Below, in pieces: positions 1 through 9,854 of a DNA stretch of 64,000 nucleotides (the stretch's first letter is position 1; the number at the start of each line of letters is the position of its first letter). The stretch comes from Gammaproteobacteria bacterium. Lineage in GTDB: Bacteria; Pseudomonadota; Gammaproteobacteria; Burkholderiales; Rhodocyclaceae. Where the stretch lies: contig JAHJVE010000015.1 of assembly GCA_018828385.1 (NCBI GenBank), positions 62,001 through 126,000 of the forward strand. Reading direction: 5' to 3'. A program made the translations under genes and the position numbers. The notes under the pieces are model-generated. The model saw only the letters and a program-made list of their open reading frames with translations. It did not search any database and was not told the DNA's origin.

Positions 1-240
1 CATCCAGGAGAGTTGCGGGGCGGGTGCCAGGCTGTAGGACTGGACGTTGCCGACTTCGTCTTCGACAATGGCCAGAAAACGATCGATGGCCAAGCCCCAA
101 TAGGCGGAGCCTTCGGTTTGGCCGGTGAGATACTCGGCTTCGCTGACGGCGCGGCGCCACAGCTTGAGCGCGAGCTCGTCGCTGATGCCGGCCTTGCGGG
201 CGATCCAGGGCAGGATCTTCGGTGCATTCATGCTGTTCAT
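1..240 (-). CDS. Hypothetical protein, N-terminal part only (runs off the left edge)
   Basis: An open frame on the minus strand starts at ATG 240 and continues to the window edge without a stop, so only about 80 residues are visible. The protein begins MNSMNAPKILPWIARKAG and continues with a helical, Trp/Arg-rich stretch. The start is supported by an AGGAG ribosome site (complement of about 247-251). I see no signal peptide and no recognisable catalytic motif. It looks like a small cytoplasmic protein; I do not assign a function. A second Met four codons downstream (ATG at 231) is an alternative start. Confidence 0.6.
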   Translation of the reverse strand, partial: MNSMNAPKILPWIARKAGISDELALKLWRRAVSEAEYLTGQTEGSAYWGLAIDRFLAIVEDEVGNVQSYSLAPAPQLSWM

Positions 241-458
241 GCTAATTCTCCTTTGTTACTAAAGTAGCGGTAGCTACCGGGTCAGACAGCCTTGTGGGCC
301 AATGGTTTTGTGCACTGCAATATATTTTAGGCGAGTATACGTGTGCACTCGGTTCGCGACTGTGAAAAAATGCACGCGATTGTAGTTTTCGTTGTACAAA
401 TGCAACTAATTGGTAAGACCAATTTACCGGGTTTGGCCCGGGCTATTTTAGAGACTTC

Positions 459-2603
459 ATGTCCGATCTCCTCGCAAATCTGAATTCACCGCAACTTCAA
501 GCGGTTACCTTGCCACCTGTGCACGCCCTGATCCTGGCTGGGGCAGGAAGTGGTAAGACCCGGGTGCTGACGACCCGCATAGCCTGGCTCATGTCGACCG
601 GCCAGGTCGGGCCGCATGGCGTGCTGGCGGTGACCTTCACCAACAAGGCGGCGAAGGAGATGACGGCGCGGCTGTCGTCGCTCGTGCCGATCAACACGCG
701 CGGCATGTGGATCGGCACCTTCCACGGCCTGTGCAACCGCCTGCTGCGGGCGCATTACCGCGAGGCCGGGCTGCCGCAAACCTTCCAGATCCTCGATTCG
801 GCCGACCAGCTGGCGATGGTCAAGCGTCTGCTCAAGAACCTGAATGTGGACGACGAGAAGTATCCGCCACGCGAGTTGTGCCACTTCATCAACGCCCATA
901 AAGAGCAGGGGCTGCGGGCGGCACAGGCCGAGGTTTACGACAATTACACGCAAAAACGCGTCGAGTTGTACGCCGAATACGAGAACCAGTGCAACCGCGA
1001 AGGCGTCGTCGACTTCGCCGAACTGCTCTTGCGCTGCTACGAATTGCTGCAGCGCAACGAACCTTTGCGCAAGCACTATCAGGATCGCTTCCGCTACATC
1101 CTGGTCGATGAGGTGCAGGACACCAACAAGCTGCAATACGCCTGGCTGAAACTGCTGGCCGGCGGCGGCGCCGTAGTCTTTGCCGTCGGCGACGACGACC
1201 AGAGCATCTACGCCTTCCGCGGTGCCGAGGTCGGCAACATGCGCGAATTCGAGCGCGATTACGCCGGCGACAATGTGATCCGGCTCGAACAGAACTACCG
1301 TTCGCACGGCAATATCCTGACGGCGGCCAACGCCATCATCAAAAACAACCGCGAGCGCCTCGGCAAGAATTTGTGGACGGATGCCGGCGAGGGCGAGCTG
1401 ATCCGCGCCTTCGAGGCTTATTCAGATCTCGACGAGGCGCGTTTCGTCGTCGAGGAAATTCGCGAACTGGTCCGCGATGGTATTTCGCCGACGCAGATCG
1501 CGCTGCTTTACCGCTCCAACGCCCAGTCGCGCGTCCTTGAGAACGAGCTGTTCACCAAGAACGTGCCGTACAAGGTCTATGGCGGCCTGCGCTTCTTCGA
1601 GCGGCAGGAAATCAAGCACGCCCTGGCTTATCTGCGCCTGCTCGGCAACCCGGACGACGACACGGCTTTCCTGCGCGTCGTCAATTTCCCGACCCGCGGC
1701 ATCGGTGCCCGTTCGCTGGAAAACCTTCAGGCGACGGCGCATCAGACCAATTCCAGCCTGTACAACGCGGCCGCCTCGCTGAGCGGCAAGGCCGGGCAGA
1801 CGGTAGGCGCCTTCATCCGGCTGATCGAGCAATTGCGCGTCGAGACGGAGGGGCTGCCGCTGCCGGAAATGGTCGAGCACATCATCGAAAAATCCGGTCT
1901 GGCCCAGCATTACCGGACCGACAAGGAAGGCCAGGACCGGCTGGAGAATCTCGACGAACTGATCAACGCCGCCGCGACTTTCATCGACGATGAAGGTGCC
2001 ATCGGCGAAGGCGGCGCGCTGGTTTCCTTCCTGACCCTGGCTTCGCTCGAAGCCGGCGAGCATCAGGCCGGCGAGGGTCAGGAGGCGGTGCAACTGATGT
2101 CGGTGCACGCCGCCAAGGGCCTGGAGTTCGACGTGGTTTTCATCACCGGGCTGGAGCAGGGCCTGTTCCCGCACGAAAACTCGATCAACGCCGGCAAGGA
2201 CGGGCTGGAGGAGGAGCGGCGGCTGATGTATGTGGCGGTCACCCGCGCCCGTCAGCGCCTTTACGTGTCGTGTGCGCAGACCCGCATGCTGCATGGCCAG
2301 ACGCGCTATTGCGTGCCGTCCAGCTTTCTCGATGAAATCCCTGAGCAACTGTTGCTCAAGCTCAACAAGAAAGCGGCGCCGGCTGCCGCGTTTCCGGCTT
2401 TCGGCTCGTTTGGCGGCGGCTATGCCGAGCCGGTGGCGGCCGGTGGCTTGCGTATCGGGCAGACGGTCGAGCATGCCAAGTTCGGCATCGGCGTCATCGT
2501 GTCCACCGAAGGGCGCGGCGCTGATGCGCGCGTCCAGATCAATTTCGGCGGCAGCGGCATGAAGTGGCTGGCGCTCGAATACGCCAAGCTGACGCCGGTT
2601 TGA
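459..2603 (+). CDS. uvrD: UvrD/PcrA-type superfamily 1 DNA helicase
   Basis: ATP-dependent 3'-5' DNA helicase of nucleotide excision and mismatch repair. All SF1A motifs are present in order: Walker A GAGSGKT (residues 28-34), motif Ia VTFTNKAAKEM, Walker B as VDEVQDTN (the common form is DEFQDTN), motif III GDDDQSIYAFRGA, motif IV QNYRS, motif V SVHAAKGLEFDVV and motif VI EERRLMYVAVTRA. The last roughly 50 residues (VEHAKFGIGVIV onward) form the Tudor-like C-terminal domain of PcrA/UvrD. The length of 714 residues is normal for the family. The ribosome site is weak, but the first Met gives the expected N-terminus. It stands alone; a copy of the dispersed repeat follows the stop codon. Confidence 0.95.
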   Translation: MSDLLANLNSPQLQAVTLPPVHALILAGAGSGKTRVLTTRIAWLMSTGQVGPHGVLAVTFTNKAAKEMTARLSSLVPINTRGMWIGTFHGLCNRLLRAHYREAGLPQTFQILDSADQLAMVKRLLKNLNVDDEKYPPRELCHFINAHKEQGLRAAQAEVYDNYTQKRVELYAEYENQCNREGVVDFAELLLRCYELLQRNEPLRKHYQDRFRYILVDEVQDTNKLQYAWLKLLAGGGAVVFAVGDDDQSIYAFRGAEVGNMREFERDYAGDNVIRLEQNYRSHGNILTAANAIIKNNRERLGKNLWTDAGEGELIRAFEAYSDLDEARFVVEEIRELVRDGISPTQIALLYRSNAQSRVLENELFTKNVPYKVYGGLRFFERQEIKHALAYLRLLGNPDDDTAFLRVVNFPTRGIGARSLENLQATAHQTNSSLYNAAASLSGKAGQTVGAFIRLIEQLRVETEGLPLPEMVEHIIEKSGLAQHYRTDKEGQDRLENLDELINAAATFIDDEGAIGEGGALVSFLTLASLEAGEHQAGEGQEAVQLMSVHAAKGLEFDVVFITGLEQGLFPHENSINAGKDGLEEERRLMYVAVTRARQRLYVSCAQTRMLHGQTRYCVPSSFLDEIPEQLLLKLNKKAAPAAAFPAFGSFGGGYAEPVAAGGLRIGQTVEHAKFGIGVIVSTEGRGADARVQINFGGSGMKWLALEYAKLTPV

Positions 2604-2615
2604 GTATTCCGGGCG

Positions 2616-2655
2616 ATTGCTACGGTCAACCGGAAAAAATGGCCAAAATTCAAAT
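2616..2655 (+). repeat. Dispersed 40-bp repeat, copy 1 (best-preserved form)
   Basis: The copy lies 12 bases after the uvrD stop. It reads ATTGCTACGGTCAACCGG, then AAAAAAT, GGCC, AAAATT and CAAAT. The core holds an imperfect palindrome, CGGT-CA-ACCG. The two A-tracts have centres about 10-11 bases apart. I use this copy as the reference for the others. '+' orientation means the GCTACGGTCAAC core reads on the plus strand. Confidence 0.9.
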
Positions 2656-2729
2656 CGCCGGACGGTAGATCGCCGGCCGGCACGGTGATAACCTCGTCGT
2701 TTCACAAAAACAAGCAGACGGAGATCACC

Positions 2730-3704
2730 ATGCCCCAAGCCATTCGACTTCATCAAAACGGCGGCCCGGAAGTCCTGTCCTGGGAAGCCGTCGATGTGCC
2801 GGCGCCGGCCCCCGGCGAAGCGACGGTTCGCCACTTTGCCGTCGGCCTCAATTTCATCGACGTCTATCACCGCACCGGCCTCTACCCGGTAACCCTGCCC
2901 TCCGGTATCGGCATGGAAGGCGCCGGTGTGGTCGAGGCAGTCGGCGAGGGCGTTGCCGATCTCCGGGTCGGCGACCGCGTCGCCTATGCCGGTGGCCCGC
3001 TCGGCGCTTATGCCGAAGTGCGCAACATTCCGGCCCATCGCCTGCTCAAGCTGCCGGACGCCATCCCGTTCGAAACCGGCGCGGCGATGATGCTGCAAGG
3101 CCTGACGGCGGCCTACCTGCTGCGCAAGACATTCCGCGTGCAGCCGGGCGATGCCGTGCTGATCCAGGCCGCCGCCGGCGGCGTCGGGCTGATCGCCTGC
3201 CAGTGGGCGCGGGCGCTTGGCGCAACGGTGATCGGCACCGTCGGCTCGCCGGCCAAGGCCGAACTGGCCAAGGCGCACGGCTGCCACCACGTGATCAACT
3301 ACAGCACCGAGAATTTCGCCCAGCGCGTCCGTGAAATCACCAACGGCGAAGGCGTTGCCGTCGTCTATGACGGCGTCGGCAAGGACACTTTCGCCGGCTC
3401 GCTCGACAGCCTGCGGACCCGGGGCATGATGGTTTCCTTCGGCAATGCGTCCGGCCCGGTGCCGCCGCTCGACCTCATCGCGCTGTCGCAAAAGGGGTCG
3501 CTGTTCGTCACCCGGCCAACCTTGCTGCATTACACGACCAAACGCGAGGAACTCGTTGCCCTGGGCAGCGAGCTGTTCGACGTCGTCGTTTCCGGCCAGG
3601 TGAAAATCGAGGTCAATCAGACCTACGCCCTGAAGGACGCCGCGCAAGCGCATCGTGACCTCGAAGCACGCAAGACGACGGGTTCCACCATCCTGCTGCC
3701 ATGA
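2730..3704 (+). CDS. NADPH:quinone reductase, zinc-independent MDR family
   Basis: Medium-chain dehydrogenase/reductase of the quinone oxidoreductase (Qor) type, which transfers electrons from NADPH to quinones or enones in the cytoplasm. The nucleotide-binding Rossmann motif AAAGGVGLIACQWARALG sits mid-protein and the N-terminal GroES-like part carries GLNFIDVYHRTGLYP, typical of Qor. The cysteine ligands of zinc alcohol dehydrogenases are missing. I choose ATG 2730 because GGAG lies 7-10 bases upstream and the family N-terminus (MPQAIRLHQNGGPEVL) begins there; an in-frame ATG at 2685 would add 15 unlikely residues. The stop overlaps the next start (ATGATG), so translation is probably coupled to the TAXI gene. 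The predicted length is 324 residues. Confidence 0.9.
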   Translation: MPQAIRLHQNGGPEVLSWEAVDVPAPAPGEATVRHFAVGLNFIDVYHRTGLYPVTLPSGIGMEGAGVVEAVGEGVADLRVGDRVAYAGGPLGAYAEVRNIPAHRLLKLPDAIPFETGAAMMLQGLTAAYLLRKTFRVQPGDAVLIQAAAGGVGLIACQWARALGATVIGTVGSPAKAELAKAHGCHHVINYSTENFAQRVREITNGEGVAVVYDGVGKDTFAGSLDSLRTRGMMVSFGNASGPVPPLDLIALSQKGSLFVTRPTLLHYTTKREELVALGSELFDVVVSGQVKIEVNQTYALKDAAQAHRDLEARKTTGSTILLP

Positions 3705-5026
3705 TGGCCAAAATCAAGGCTGGACTGCTTTCGCTGCGCGACCTGTTCGCCACCGCCTGGTGGATCGTCCTGCTTGCCGGGATCGGCTTTGTCATCGCCT
3801 ACCAGTTCGTCGAGCCGGCGCCGCCGAAGAAGATCGTCATCAGCACGGGCAGCGAAAGCGGCGCTTACTACCAGTTCGCCCAGCGCTACGCGAGCATACT
3901 GGCCAAGAACGGCATCACGCTCGAAGTCCGTTCGTCGGCCGGTTCACTGGAAAACCTCGAGCGCCTGAAAAACGACGAGGTGCAGGTCGGCTTTGTCCAG
4001 GGCGGGGTCGTGCCGGCCAAGGAAGACCCGGATGCCGAGGACGATTCGGGCCTGCTCTCGCTGGGCAGCGTCTTTTACGAACCGGTCTGGGTTTTCTATC
4101 GTGGCGACAAGGATCTGACCCGCCTGACCGAGCTGCAAGGCAAGCGCATCGCCATCGGCCAGGAGGGCTCGGGCGTGCGCCAGCTGGCGCAGCAACTGCT
4201 CGATGCCAACGACATTCCGGCCGGCCCCAATCTCGTTCCGCTGGCCGGCCTCCTGGCCGCCGAAGAGCTGCAGCAGGGGCGTATCGACGCCGCCTTCATC
4301 ATCGCCGCCGAAAGCGCCCCGGTCGTCCAGGTGCTGATCCGCTCGCCCGGCGTCAAGCTCATGAGCTTCGCCCAGGATCGCGCCTACCAGCGCCGTTTTC
4401 CCTTCCTGACCAAGCTCACCTTCCCGCGCGGCGTCGCCGATCTGGTCCGCGACTTTCCGCCCGACGACATCAAGGTGCTCGCCCCGACGGCCAACCTGAT
4501 CATCCGCGACGACCTCCATCCGGCCCTGCAGACGCTGCTCCTGCGCACGGCCAGCGAGGTTCATGGCAAGTCCGGCTTCTTCCAGGATGCCGGCGAATTC
4601 CCTGCCTACATGGACCAGATGCTGCCGCTGTCGCCCGATGCAGCGCGCTATTTCAAGTCCGGGCCGCCCTTCCTGCAGCGTTACCTGCCGTTCTGGCTGG
4701 CCGTCCTTGTCGACCGGCTGATCGTCCTGCTGGTGCCCATTTTCGCGCTGCTCATTCCGCTGCTCCGGGTGGCGCCGGCGATCTACACCTGGCGCGTGCG
4801 CTCCAAGGTTTTCCGCATCTACGGCGAGCTCAAGTTCCTCGAAGACGACCTGAAAAACCATTTCGACCCGGCCAGGCAGGCCGATTACCGCAGCCGGCTC
4901 GACGCGCTCGAGGACGAAGCCAGCGCCCTGCACATTCCGCTCGGCTTCACCGATCTGGTCTATACCCTGCGCGAACACGTCAATCTGGTTCGCCACATTC
5001 TCGATAAAAAGGAAGCCTCGGCATGA
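3701..5026 (+). CDS. TAXI-family TRAP solute-binding protein, membrane-anchored
   Basis: The family is recognised from KIVISTGSESGAYYQFAQ near residue 42 and the following SAGSLENLERL and VGFVQGG motifs, typical of TAXI periplasmic receptors. The N-terminus has a hydrophobic segment (about residues 17-35) without a clear cleavage site. A second strong membrane segment lies around residues 325-355, followed by a cytoplasmic-like charged tail of about 80 residues. A typical TAXI receptor is about 320 residues and soluble; this one is 441 and probably tethered twice. No TRAP permease of the TAXI type is nearby, so its partner is unknown. The start overlaps the qor stop and its own stop overlaps the parA start (ATGA). 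It could sense rather than transport a ligand; that is inference. Confidence 0.85.
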   Translation: MMAKIKAGLLSLRDLFATAWWIVLLAGIGFVIAYQFVEPAPPKKIVISTGSESGAYYQFAQRYASILAKNGITLEVRSSAGSLENLERLKNDEVQVGFVQGGVVPAKEDPDAEDDSGLLSLGSVFYEPVWVFYRGDKDLTRLTELQGKRIAIGQEGSGVRQLAQQLLDANDIPAGPNLVPLAGLLAAEELQQGRIDAAFIIAAESAPVVQVLIRSPGVKLMSFAQDRAYQRRFPFLTKLTFPRGVADLVRDFPPDDIKVLAPTANLIIRDDLHPALQTLLLRTASEVHGKSGFFQDAGEFPAYMDQMLPLSPDAARYFKSGPPFLQRYLPFWLAVLVDRLIVLLVPIFALLIPLLRVAPAIYTWRVRSKVFRIYGELKFLEDDLKNHFDPARQADYRSRLDALEDEASALHIPLGFTDLVYTLREHVNLVRHILDKKEASA

Positions 5027-5649
5027 AAGCGTTTCTCGTCGCCAATCCCAAGGGCGGTTCCGGCAAAAGTACGCTGGCCACCAACCTGGCCGGCTATTTC
5101 GCCAGCCGGGGGGCCGAGGTGATGCTCGGCGACATCGACCGCCAGCAATCGTCGCGCGAATGGCTGGGCATCCGCCCCTTTGCCCTGCCCACCATCGATA
5201 CCTGGGAGGCTGGTGAAGACAAAATATCCCGGCCGCCCAAGGGCACCACGCACGTCGTCCTCGACACCCCGGCCGGCCTGCACGGCAAGATGCTCGAGCG
5301 CGTCCTCAAGCTGTCGACGCGGGTCATCGTGCCGGTCCAGCCGTCGCTGTTCGACATGCTGGCGACGCGCCATTTCCTGACTGAACTGCTCTCCGAAAAA
5401 GCCGTGCGCAAGGGCAAGGCCGACGTCGCCGTGATCGGCATGCGGGTCGATGCGCGAACCCGTGCCGCCGGCGAACTGGAACGTTTCTTCGCCACCTTCG
5501 AGCTGCCCGTGCTGGCCTATCTGCGCGATACGCAGACCTATGTCCAGGCGACCGCCGCCGGCATGACCATCTTCGACCTGCCGCCGTCGCGTGCCGAGCG
5601 CGACATCGAGCAATGGCAGGCGATCATCGACTGGGTCGAGGCCAAGTAG
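5023..5649 (+). CDS. ParA/MinD-family ATPase (orphan)
   Basis: A 208-residue P-loop ATPase with deviant Walker A KGGSGKST (residues 10-17), the switch region HVVLDTPAGLHG and a conserved LGDIDRQQSS near residue 36. ParA-type proteins dimerise on ATP and position DNA or protein complexes in the cell. There is no ParB or centromere-like array next to it, and it is translationally coupled to the TAXI protein upstream, so chromosome partition is unlikely. Cargo positioning, or a regulatory ATPase for the membrane-anchored TAXI protein, are possibilities only. The fold assignment is firm and the role is unknown. Confidence 0.9.
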   Translation: MKAFLVANPKGGSGKSTLATNLAGYFASRGAEVMLGDIDRQQSSREWLGIRPFALPTIDTWEAGEDKISRPPKGTTHVVLDTPAGLHGKMLERVLKLSTRVIVPVQPSLFDMLATRHFLTELLSEKAVRKGKADVAVIGMRVDARTRAAGELERFFATFELPVLAYLRDTQTYVQATAAGMTIFDLPPSRAERDIEQWQAIIDWVEAK

Positions 5650-5652
5650 CCT

Positions 5653-5691
5653 TTCCTACGGTCAACCGTAAAAAAAGCCCAAAAACGAAAT
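5653..5691 (+). repeat. Dispersed repeat, copy 2
   Basis: Core CTACGGTCAACCG, then TAAAAAAA, GCCC, AAAAACGAAAT. It fills almost the whole 41-base gap between the parA stop and the stop of the convergent sensor kinase, and its last base belongs to the kinase stop codon. Confidence 0.85.
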
Positions 5692-8600
5692 CAGGCCGAT
5701 TCGGCCTTGGTCGCCAGCCACTGTTCCAGCTTGGCGTAGAGCAGCTCCGGCTTGACCGGCTTTGCGATGAAATCCGACATGCCCGCCGCCAGGCAGCGCG
5801 CCCGGTCCTCGGCAAAAGCATTGGCCGTCATGGCCAGGATCGGCGTCGTTGCGTAGCCGGGCAGGCGGCGAATATGCTCGGTGGCCTGCAGGCCATCCAT
5901 GTTCGGCATCTGGATGTCCATGAGGATCAGGTCGTAGTGTTTTGCGGCGGCGCGTTCGAGGGCGACGGCGCCGTCATCGGCGACGTCGATGACCAGTCCG
6001 GGCAGGCCTTGCAGCAATTCCAGCGCAACCTCCTGGTTGATCGGCTCATCCTCGGCGAGCAGGACAATCTTGCCGGTGAAGTCCTTGGTCACTGGGCCGG
6101 TCTGCTCCGTGGGCAACTCGGCAGTCCCTGGGGCCGCCTTGTCGAAAACCATGGTCAGCGTGAAAGTGCTGCCCTCGCCCGGCGTGCTGGCGAGTTCGAG
6201 GTTGCCGTTCATGAGGCGCACCAGTTTTCGGACAATGGCCAAGCCCAGGCCGGTGCCGCCATGCTTGCGGGTGGTTGAGCCGTCGGCCTGCTCGAAGGGC
6301 GAGAAAATTCGCTCCTGCGCCTCTGGGGCGATCCCGATGCCGGTGTCGGCGATGATCAGGCGGGCCGTCAGCGTGCTTGCCGTCTCGGCCACCGTCGTGG
6401 CGCGGATGGCAATGCTGCCCTGCTCGGTGAATTTGACCGCGTTGTCTACCAGGTTGAGCAAAACCTGCTGCAGGCGCAGCGGATCGCCGAGCAGCCTGGC
6501 CTCGGCCAGTTGCGGGTCGATATCGAGTTCGAATTGCAGCCCCCTGGCCGCCACCTTGTCGCCGACCAGGCTCTCGATATTGGCGACGATGCCGCCCAGG
6601 CGCAGCGATGTCTGCTCCAGCTTCAGTCGTTCGGCATCGATTTTCGACAGGTCGAGAATGTCGTTGAGCAGGCAGAGCAGGTGGCCGGCCGCCTTGTCGA
6701 TCTTGCCCAGCTTGTCGCTGAGCGCCGGGTCGGTACTGCGCCGGCTCAGGATGTGCGTCAGGCCGATGATGGCGTTCATCGGCGTCCGTAGCTCATGGCT
6801 CATGTTGGCCAGGAAGGTGCTCTTGGCGCGATAGGCCGCTTCGGCCGCCTCCTTGGCCAGTTGCAGGTCGGCTGTGCGCATGGCAACCAGCTCTTCGAGG
6901 TGCATTCGGTGGCGATGCAGTTCGGCCTCGGCCTGCTTGCGCTTGGAAATGTCGATGATGATCCCGATCACCGCCGGCTGCCCTTCGTAATCGACAGCGG
7001 TGCCGAAGACCTCGACATCCAGCTTGCTGCCATCCCGGCGCTGGCCGGTAAAGCCGTAGTGCAGAGCGGCGATTTCGCCGCTCTCCCGCCGGCGGACGTT
7101 GTCGGCAACTTTCTGCCGGTCCTCCGGGGCAACCAGATCGATGACCGCTACCCGGTCGATGACTTCCTCTGGTGATTCGTAGCCGAAGATCCTGGCAAAC
7201 CACGGATTGACGTAGCGGAAACGAGGTCCCTGGATGATATAAACGCCGGCCAGCGACTGCTCGACCAGGCCGCGGAACTTGCGCTCGGCCGAGCGCAGCT
7301 CCTTTTCCACCTGGACCCGCTTGGTGATGTCGTGGCCGACCATGACCAGTGCCTGCCGGCTGCCGTCGGCGGCAAAGAGCGCAACCTTGGCAATGTCGAA
7401 AACCTGCTCGTTGCCGTCGTGGTCACGGAAAACAAGTTCCTCGTCAAGGCGTCCGCCGTGGCGCCAGGCCGGTTCGTCCGAGGCGTCGAGGAGGGTCAGC
7501 GGCGCCGTGTCGAACTTGCCCGAGGCGGCCAGCTCCTGGCTGGTCGAGCCGCGATAGTCTGTTTCGCTCAGGCCGAGTATGTGGAGCAGGGTGCTGTTGG
7601 CTTCCGTCCAGCGGCCGGCGCCATCCTTCAGGCAGACGATGTCGGGCAGGGTATCGATCAATGTGCGCAGGCGCTTCTCGTTCCGGCTCAGGCGGCTGGC
7701 GTAGTTGGTGATGCGCCGCCGGTAGTCGTTGTTGCGCAGAACCCAGAAAAACACCACCAGGCCGCTCAGAATGCCGCCGATGGCGACGCTGAGTGGCAGA
7801 GCCATGGCGTTGATGCGATCGAATTCCGGGCTGCTGCAGAGCTCGGCGATCCACTGGTGCCCACCAAATTCGATGGGCAGCGTTACGCGCTGGCGCCCAT
7901 GGGTGCTTATCTTTTTTTCCAGGCGCGAATCAAAAAGCAGGTTTTCCGGCGCCACTGCCATGTCGTACAGCTCGATCTCGACGTCCTTGTTGCCCGGGTT
8001 GAAGATGCTGCCGAGCAGATCGCGGACGCGGAAAGCGGCATAGCTGTAGCCGCGTAGCTTTGCCCGGCGTTCTTCGACGCTGGTGGGGGGCTGGCCACTG
8101 TGAAATACCGGCATGAAAATCAGGAAGCCCGGCTGAGGTTGACCGTCATTTTCCTGAAACAGGGTGATTTTCCCCGACAGGGCCGGCTCGCCGCTGTCCC
8201 GCGCCCGCGTCATGGCCAAGCGGCGAACGGGCTCGGAGTGCGGGTCGTAGCCGAATGCGCGCTGATTGACTTCGGTGAATGGCTCGAGAAAAACGATGCT
8301 GCTGTACAGCTCGCGTGCGCCGTCGGGCTTGATCGCGTAGCTCGGGAAGCCTTCGCGGCGGACCGCTTGCTCATGCGCCGCCCTGTCACCCGGCTGGATC
8401 ATCAGGGCAAAACCGGTGGCCTGGATGCCGGGCAGTGTTTTCTCGAGTTGCAGGTTGCGCACGTAACTCTGCCATTCGTCGCGCTTGACCTTGTCGCTGG
8501 CCTCGACGAAGGCGGCCGCGCCGCGCAAGACCTGGGCGTGGGCGTGCAGGCGAAAGAGCAGGGTGCTCCGTTCCTGTTCTGCCCGATACAGGAATCGCTG

Positions 8601-8765
8601 ATAAACCTGTTCCTCGGTGCTGTGCCGAACGAAGCCGTAGAGCACCGCCGTGATGGCCAGAATGATGCCAAGCGCGATCCAGGCGCCACCTTCTTGCAGC
8701 AAAAACTGCGGAAGATGGTGACCACTTTGCATGCTGTCGAGCGGAATCGGCCGGGATTTTTCCAT
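5691..8765 (-). CDS. Hybrid sensor histidine kinase: CHASE-PAS-PAS-HisKA-HATPase-receiver
   Basis: Membrane-bound hybrid kinase of 1024 residues. A first membrane helix (about residues 30-48) and a second (about 325-345) enclose a periplasmic CHASE-type sensor domain with the motif [10 protein letters not shown]. Two PAS regions follow (about 365-490 and 495-615, the second ending [10 protein letters not shown]). The HisKA motif [18 protein letters not shown] has phospho-His657. The HATPase has NAVKF, DTGIGI and GGTGLGLAI. The C-terminal receiver has acidic residues AEDEP and phospho-Asp950 in [13 protein letters not shown]. There is no adjacent output regulator, so it likely feeds a phosphorelay elsewhere. 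CHASE domains bind small extracellular ligands; the ligand here is unknown. Confidence 0.93.
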   Translation of the reverse strand: MEKSRPIPLDSMQSGHHLPQFLLQEGGAWIALGIILAITAVLYGFVRHSTEEQVYQRFLYRAEQERSTLLFRLHAHAQVLRGAAAFVEASDKVKRDEWQSYVRNLQLEKTLPGIQATGFALMIQPGDRAAHEQAVRREGFPSYAIKPDGARELYSSIVFLEPFTEVNQRAFGYDPHSEPVRRLAMTRARDSGEPALSGKITLFQENDGQPQPGFLIFMPVFHSGQPPTSVEERRAKLRGYSYAAFRVRDLLGSIFNPGNKDVEIELYDMAVAPENLLFDSRLEKKISTHGRQRVTLPIEFGGHQWIAELCSSPEFDRINAMALPLSVAIGGILSGLVVFFWVLRNNDYRRRITNYASRLSRNEKRLRTLIDTLPDIVCLKDGAGRWTEANSTLLHILGLSETDYRGSTSQELAASGKFDTAPLTLLDASDEPAWRHGGRLDEELVFRDHDGNEQVFDIAKVALFAADGSRQALVMVGHDITKRVQVEKELRSAERKFRGLVEQSLAGVYIIQGPRFRYVNPWFARIFGYESPEEVIDRVAVIDLVAPEDRQKVADNVRRRESGEIAALHYGFTGQRRDGSKLDVEVFGTAVDYEGQPAVIGIIIDISKRKQAEAELHRHRMHLEELVAMRTADLQLAKEAAEAAYRAKSTFLANMSHELRTPMNAIIGLTHILSRRSTDPALSDKLGKIDKAAGHLLCLLNDILDLSKIDAERLKLEQTSLRLGGIVANIESLVGDKVAARGLQFELDIDPQLAEARLLGDPLRLQQVLLNLVDNAVKFTEQGSIAIRATTVAETASTLTARLIIADTGIGIAPEAQERIFSPFEQADGSTTRKHGGTGLGLAIVRKLVRLMNGNLELASTPGEGSTFTLTMVFDKAAPGTAELPTEQTGPVTKDFTGKIVLLAEDEPINQEVALELLQGLPGLVIDVADDGAVALERAAAKHYDLILMDIQMPNMDGLQATEHIRRLPGYATTPILAMTANAFAEDRARCLAAGMSDFIAKPVKPELLYAKLEQWLATKAESA

Positions 8766-8834
8766 TTTCCTGCTTTAGGTCGAACTCTTCTTACGATAGC
8801 ACTTCCCGGGGAGGGTTGGGCCGGGGTGACTGGC

Positions 8835-9749
8835 TCAATGCAGGCCCTCGGTCAGGGCGCTCGTCACCTCCTTGTCGGCAAGTTCCGCGATGAACCAGAG
8901 GAGCGCCTTGCCATCCTGCCGGGTGCGCCAGGCGGTATGCAGCGGGATGGCCGGGCGCGCTGCGGCGAGGCTTTTGCTCACCAGTCGCCCGGCCGCAATT
9001 TCCGGCTCGGCCAGCCAGCGCGGCAGATAGCCGATGCCCAGCCCGGCCACCTGCGCCGCCACCTTGGCGCGAATGTCGGGAACGCGCAGGACGTCCTGGC
9101 CCTCCAGCAGGCCGACGGTTCTGGCATCGAGTTCCTGCGAGGTGTCGGCGATGACGATGGCCCGGTGGCGCAATAGTTCGTTGGCCGGGATGGGGCCTTC
9201 CTGGGCGGCTAGCGGATGTTCCGGCGCGACGGCGAATACGAAATCGGTGCGCGTGCACAGGAGGTGCGTGGAAAAGCCGCTGCGCGAAGGCGGGTCGCCC
9301 TGCGCACCGATGGCGAGATCGGCCCGGCCGGTCGTCAGGGCATCCCAGGTGCCGCCGAGGACTTCGTTGGAAATCCGGATCTGGGTGCCGTGTCCGGCCG
9401 CGTAAAAGCGCTTGAGCAGCGGGAAGATGCGCTCGATCGGAATGACCGCATCGAGCGCAATGCGCAGCTCGGCCTCCCAGCCGTCGGCGATGCGCTGGAC
9501 ACGGCGTTCCAGTTCACTGGCGGCGCGCAGCAGGTGGCGGCCGTCGTCGAGCAGCGTGCGCCCGGCCTCGTTGAGCGTGGCGCGCCGGCCTTCGCGCCGG
9601 AATAGCGTGATACCGAGGTCGCATTCGAGTTTGGCCACGGCATGCGACAGCGCCGAGGGCACGCGATGCAGCGAGGCGGCGGCCGCCGTGAAGCTGCCGA
9701 GGCGTTCAATGGCATCGAGGATGAGGAGCAGATCGAGTGAGATTTTCAT
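8835..9749 (-). CDS. LysR-type transcriptional regulator, divergent from pirin
   Basis: 304 residues. The N-terminal winged HTH (about residues 5-62) is GSFTAAAASLHRVPSALSHA, followed by the linker helix and a periplasmic-binding-protein-like effector domain (about 90-290). It is transcribed away from the pirin and flavodoxin genes, the arrangement in which a LysR protein usually controls its divergent neighbours. The start at 9749 lies within a palindrome that may be its own operator. Homologous LysR-pirin-oxidoreductase units are common in proteobacteria and often respond to oxidants or electrophiles; the effector here is not evident from sequence. Confidence 0.9.
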   Translation of the reverse strand: MKISLDLLLILDAIERLGSFTAAAASLHRVPSALSHAVAKLECDLGITLFRREGRRATLNEAGRTLLDDGRHLLRAASELERRVQRIADGWEAELRIALDAVIPIERIFPLLKRFYAAGHGTQIRISNEVLGGTWDALTTGRADLAIGAQGDPPSRSGFSTHLLCTRTDFVFAVAPEHPLAAQEGPIPANELLRHRAIVIADTSQELDARTVGLLEGQDVLRVPDIRAKVAAQVAGLGIGYLPRWLAEPEIAAGRLVSKSLAAARPAIPLHTAWRTRQDGKALLWFIAELADKEVTSALTEGLH

Positions 9750-9756
9750 ATGAAAA
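9743..9756. promoter_or_regulatory. Perfect palindrome over the lysR start, possible autoregulatory site
   Basis: TTTTCATATGAAAA is a perfect 14-base palindrome that includes the ATG of the LysR gene. The divergent pirin gene starts 98 bases away, so the 105-base gap could hold the LysR operators. LysR proteins commonly repress themselves from such a site. Seen in sequence; function inferred. Confidence 0.35.
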
Positions 9757-9854
9757 ATATTAACTGATAGCCTCGCAATTATTCGCTATTTTTTGTTGAA
9801 CACACTGAATACTATGGTGACTAATCAGTACGATTCATTCACAAGGAAACTGAA

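Noticed and set aside
459-2603. VDEVQDTN in place of DEFQDTN in UvrD as a functional defect
   Set aside because: The Asp-Glu pair and Gln needed for ATP hydrolysis are kept; Val for Phe is a tolerated change.
1422-3653. Long minus-strand open frame of about 740 codons opposite uvrD and qor
   Set aside because: High-GC codon usage gives long empty antisense frames; the plus-strand genes have all family motifs and the antisense frame has none.
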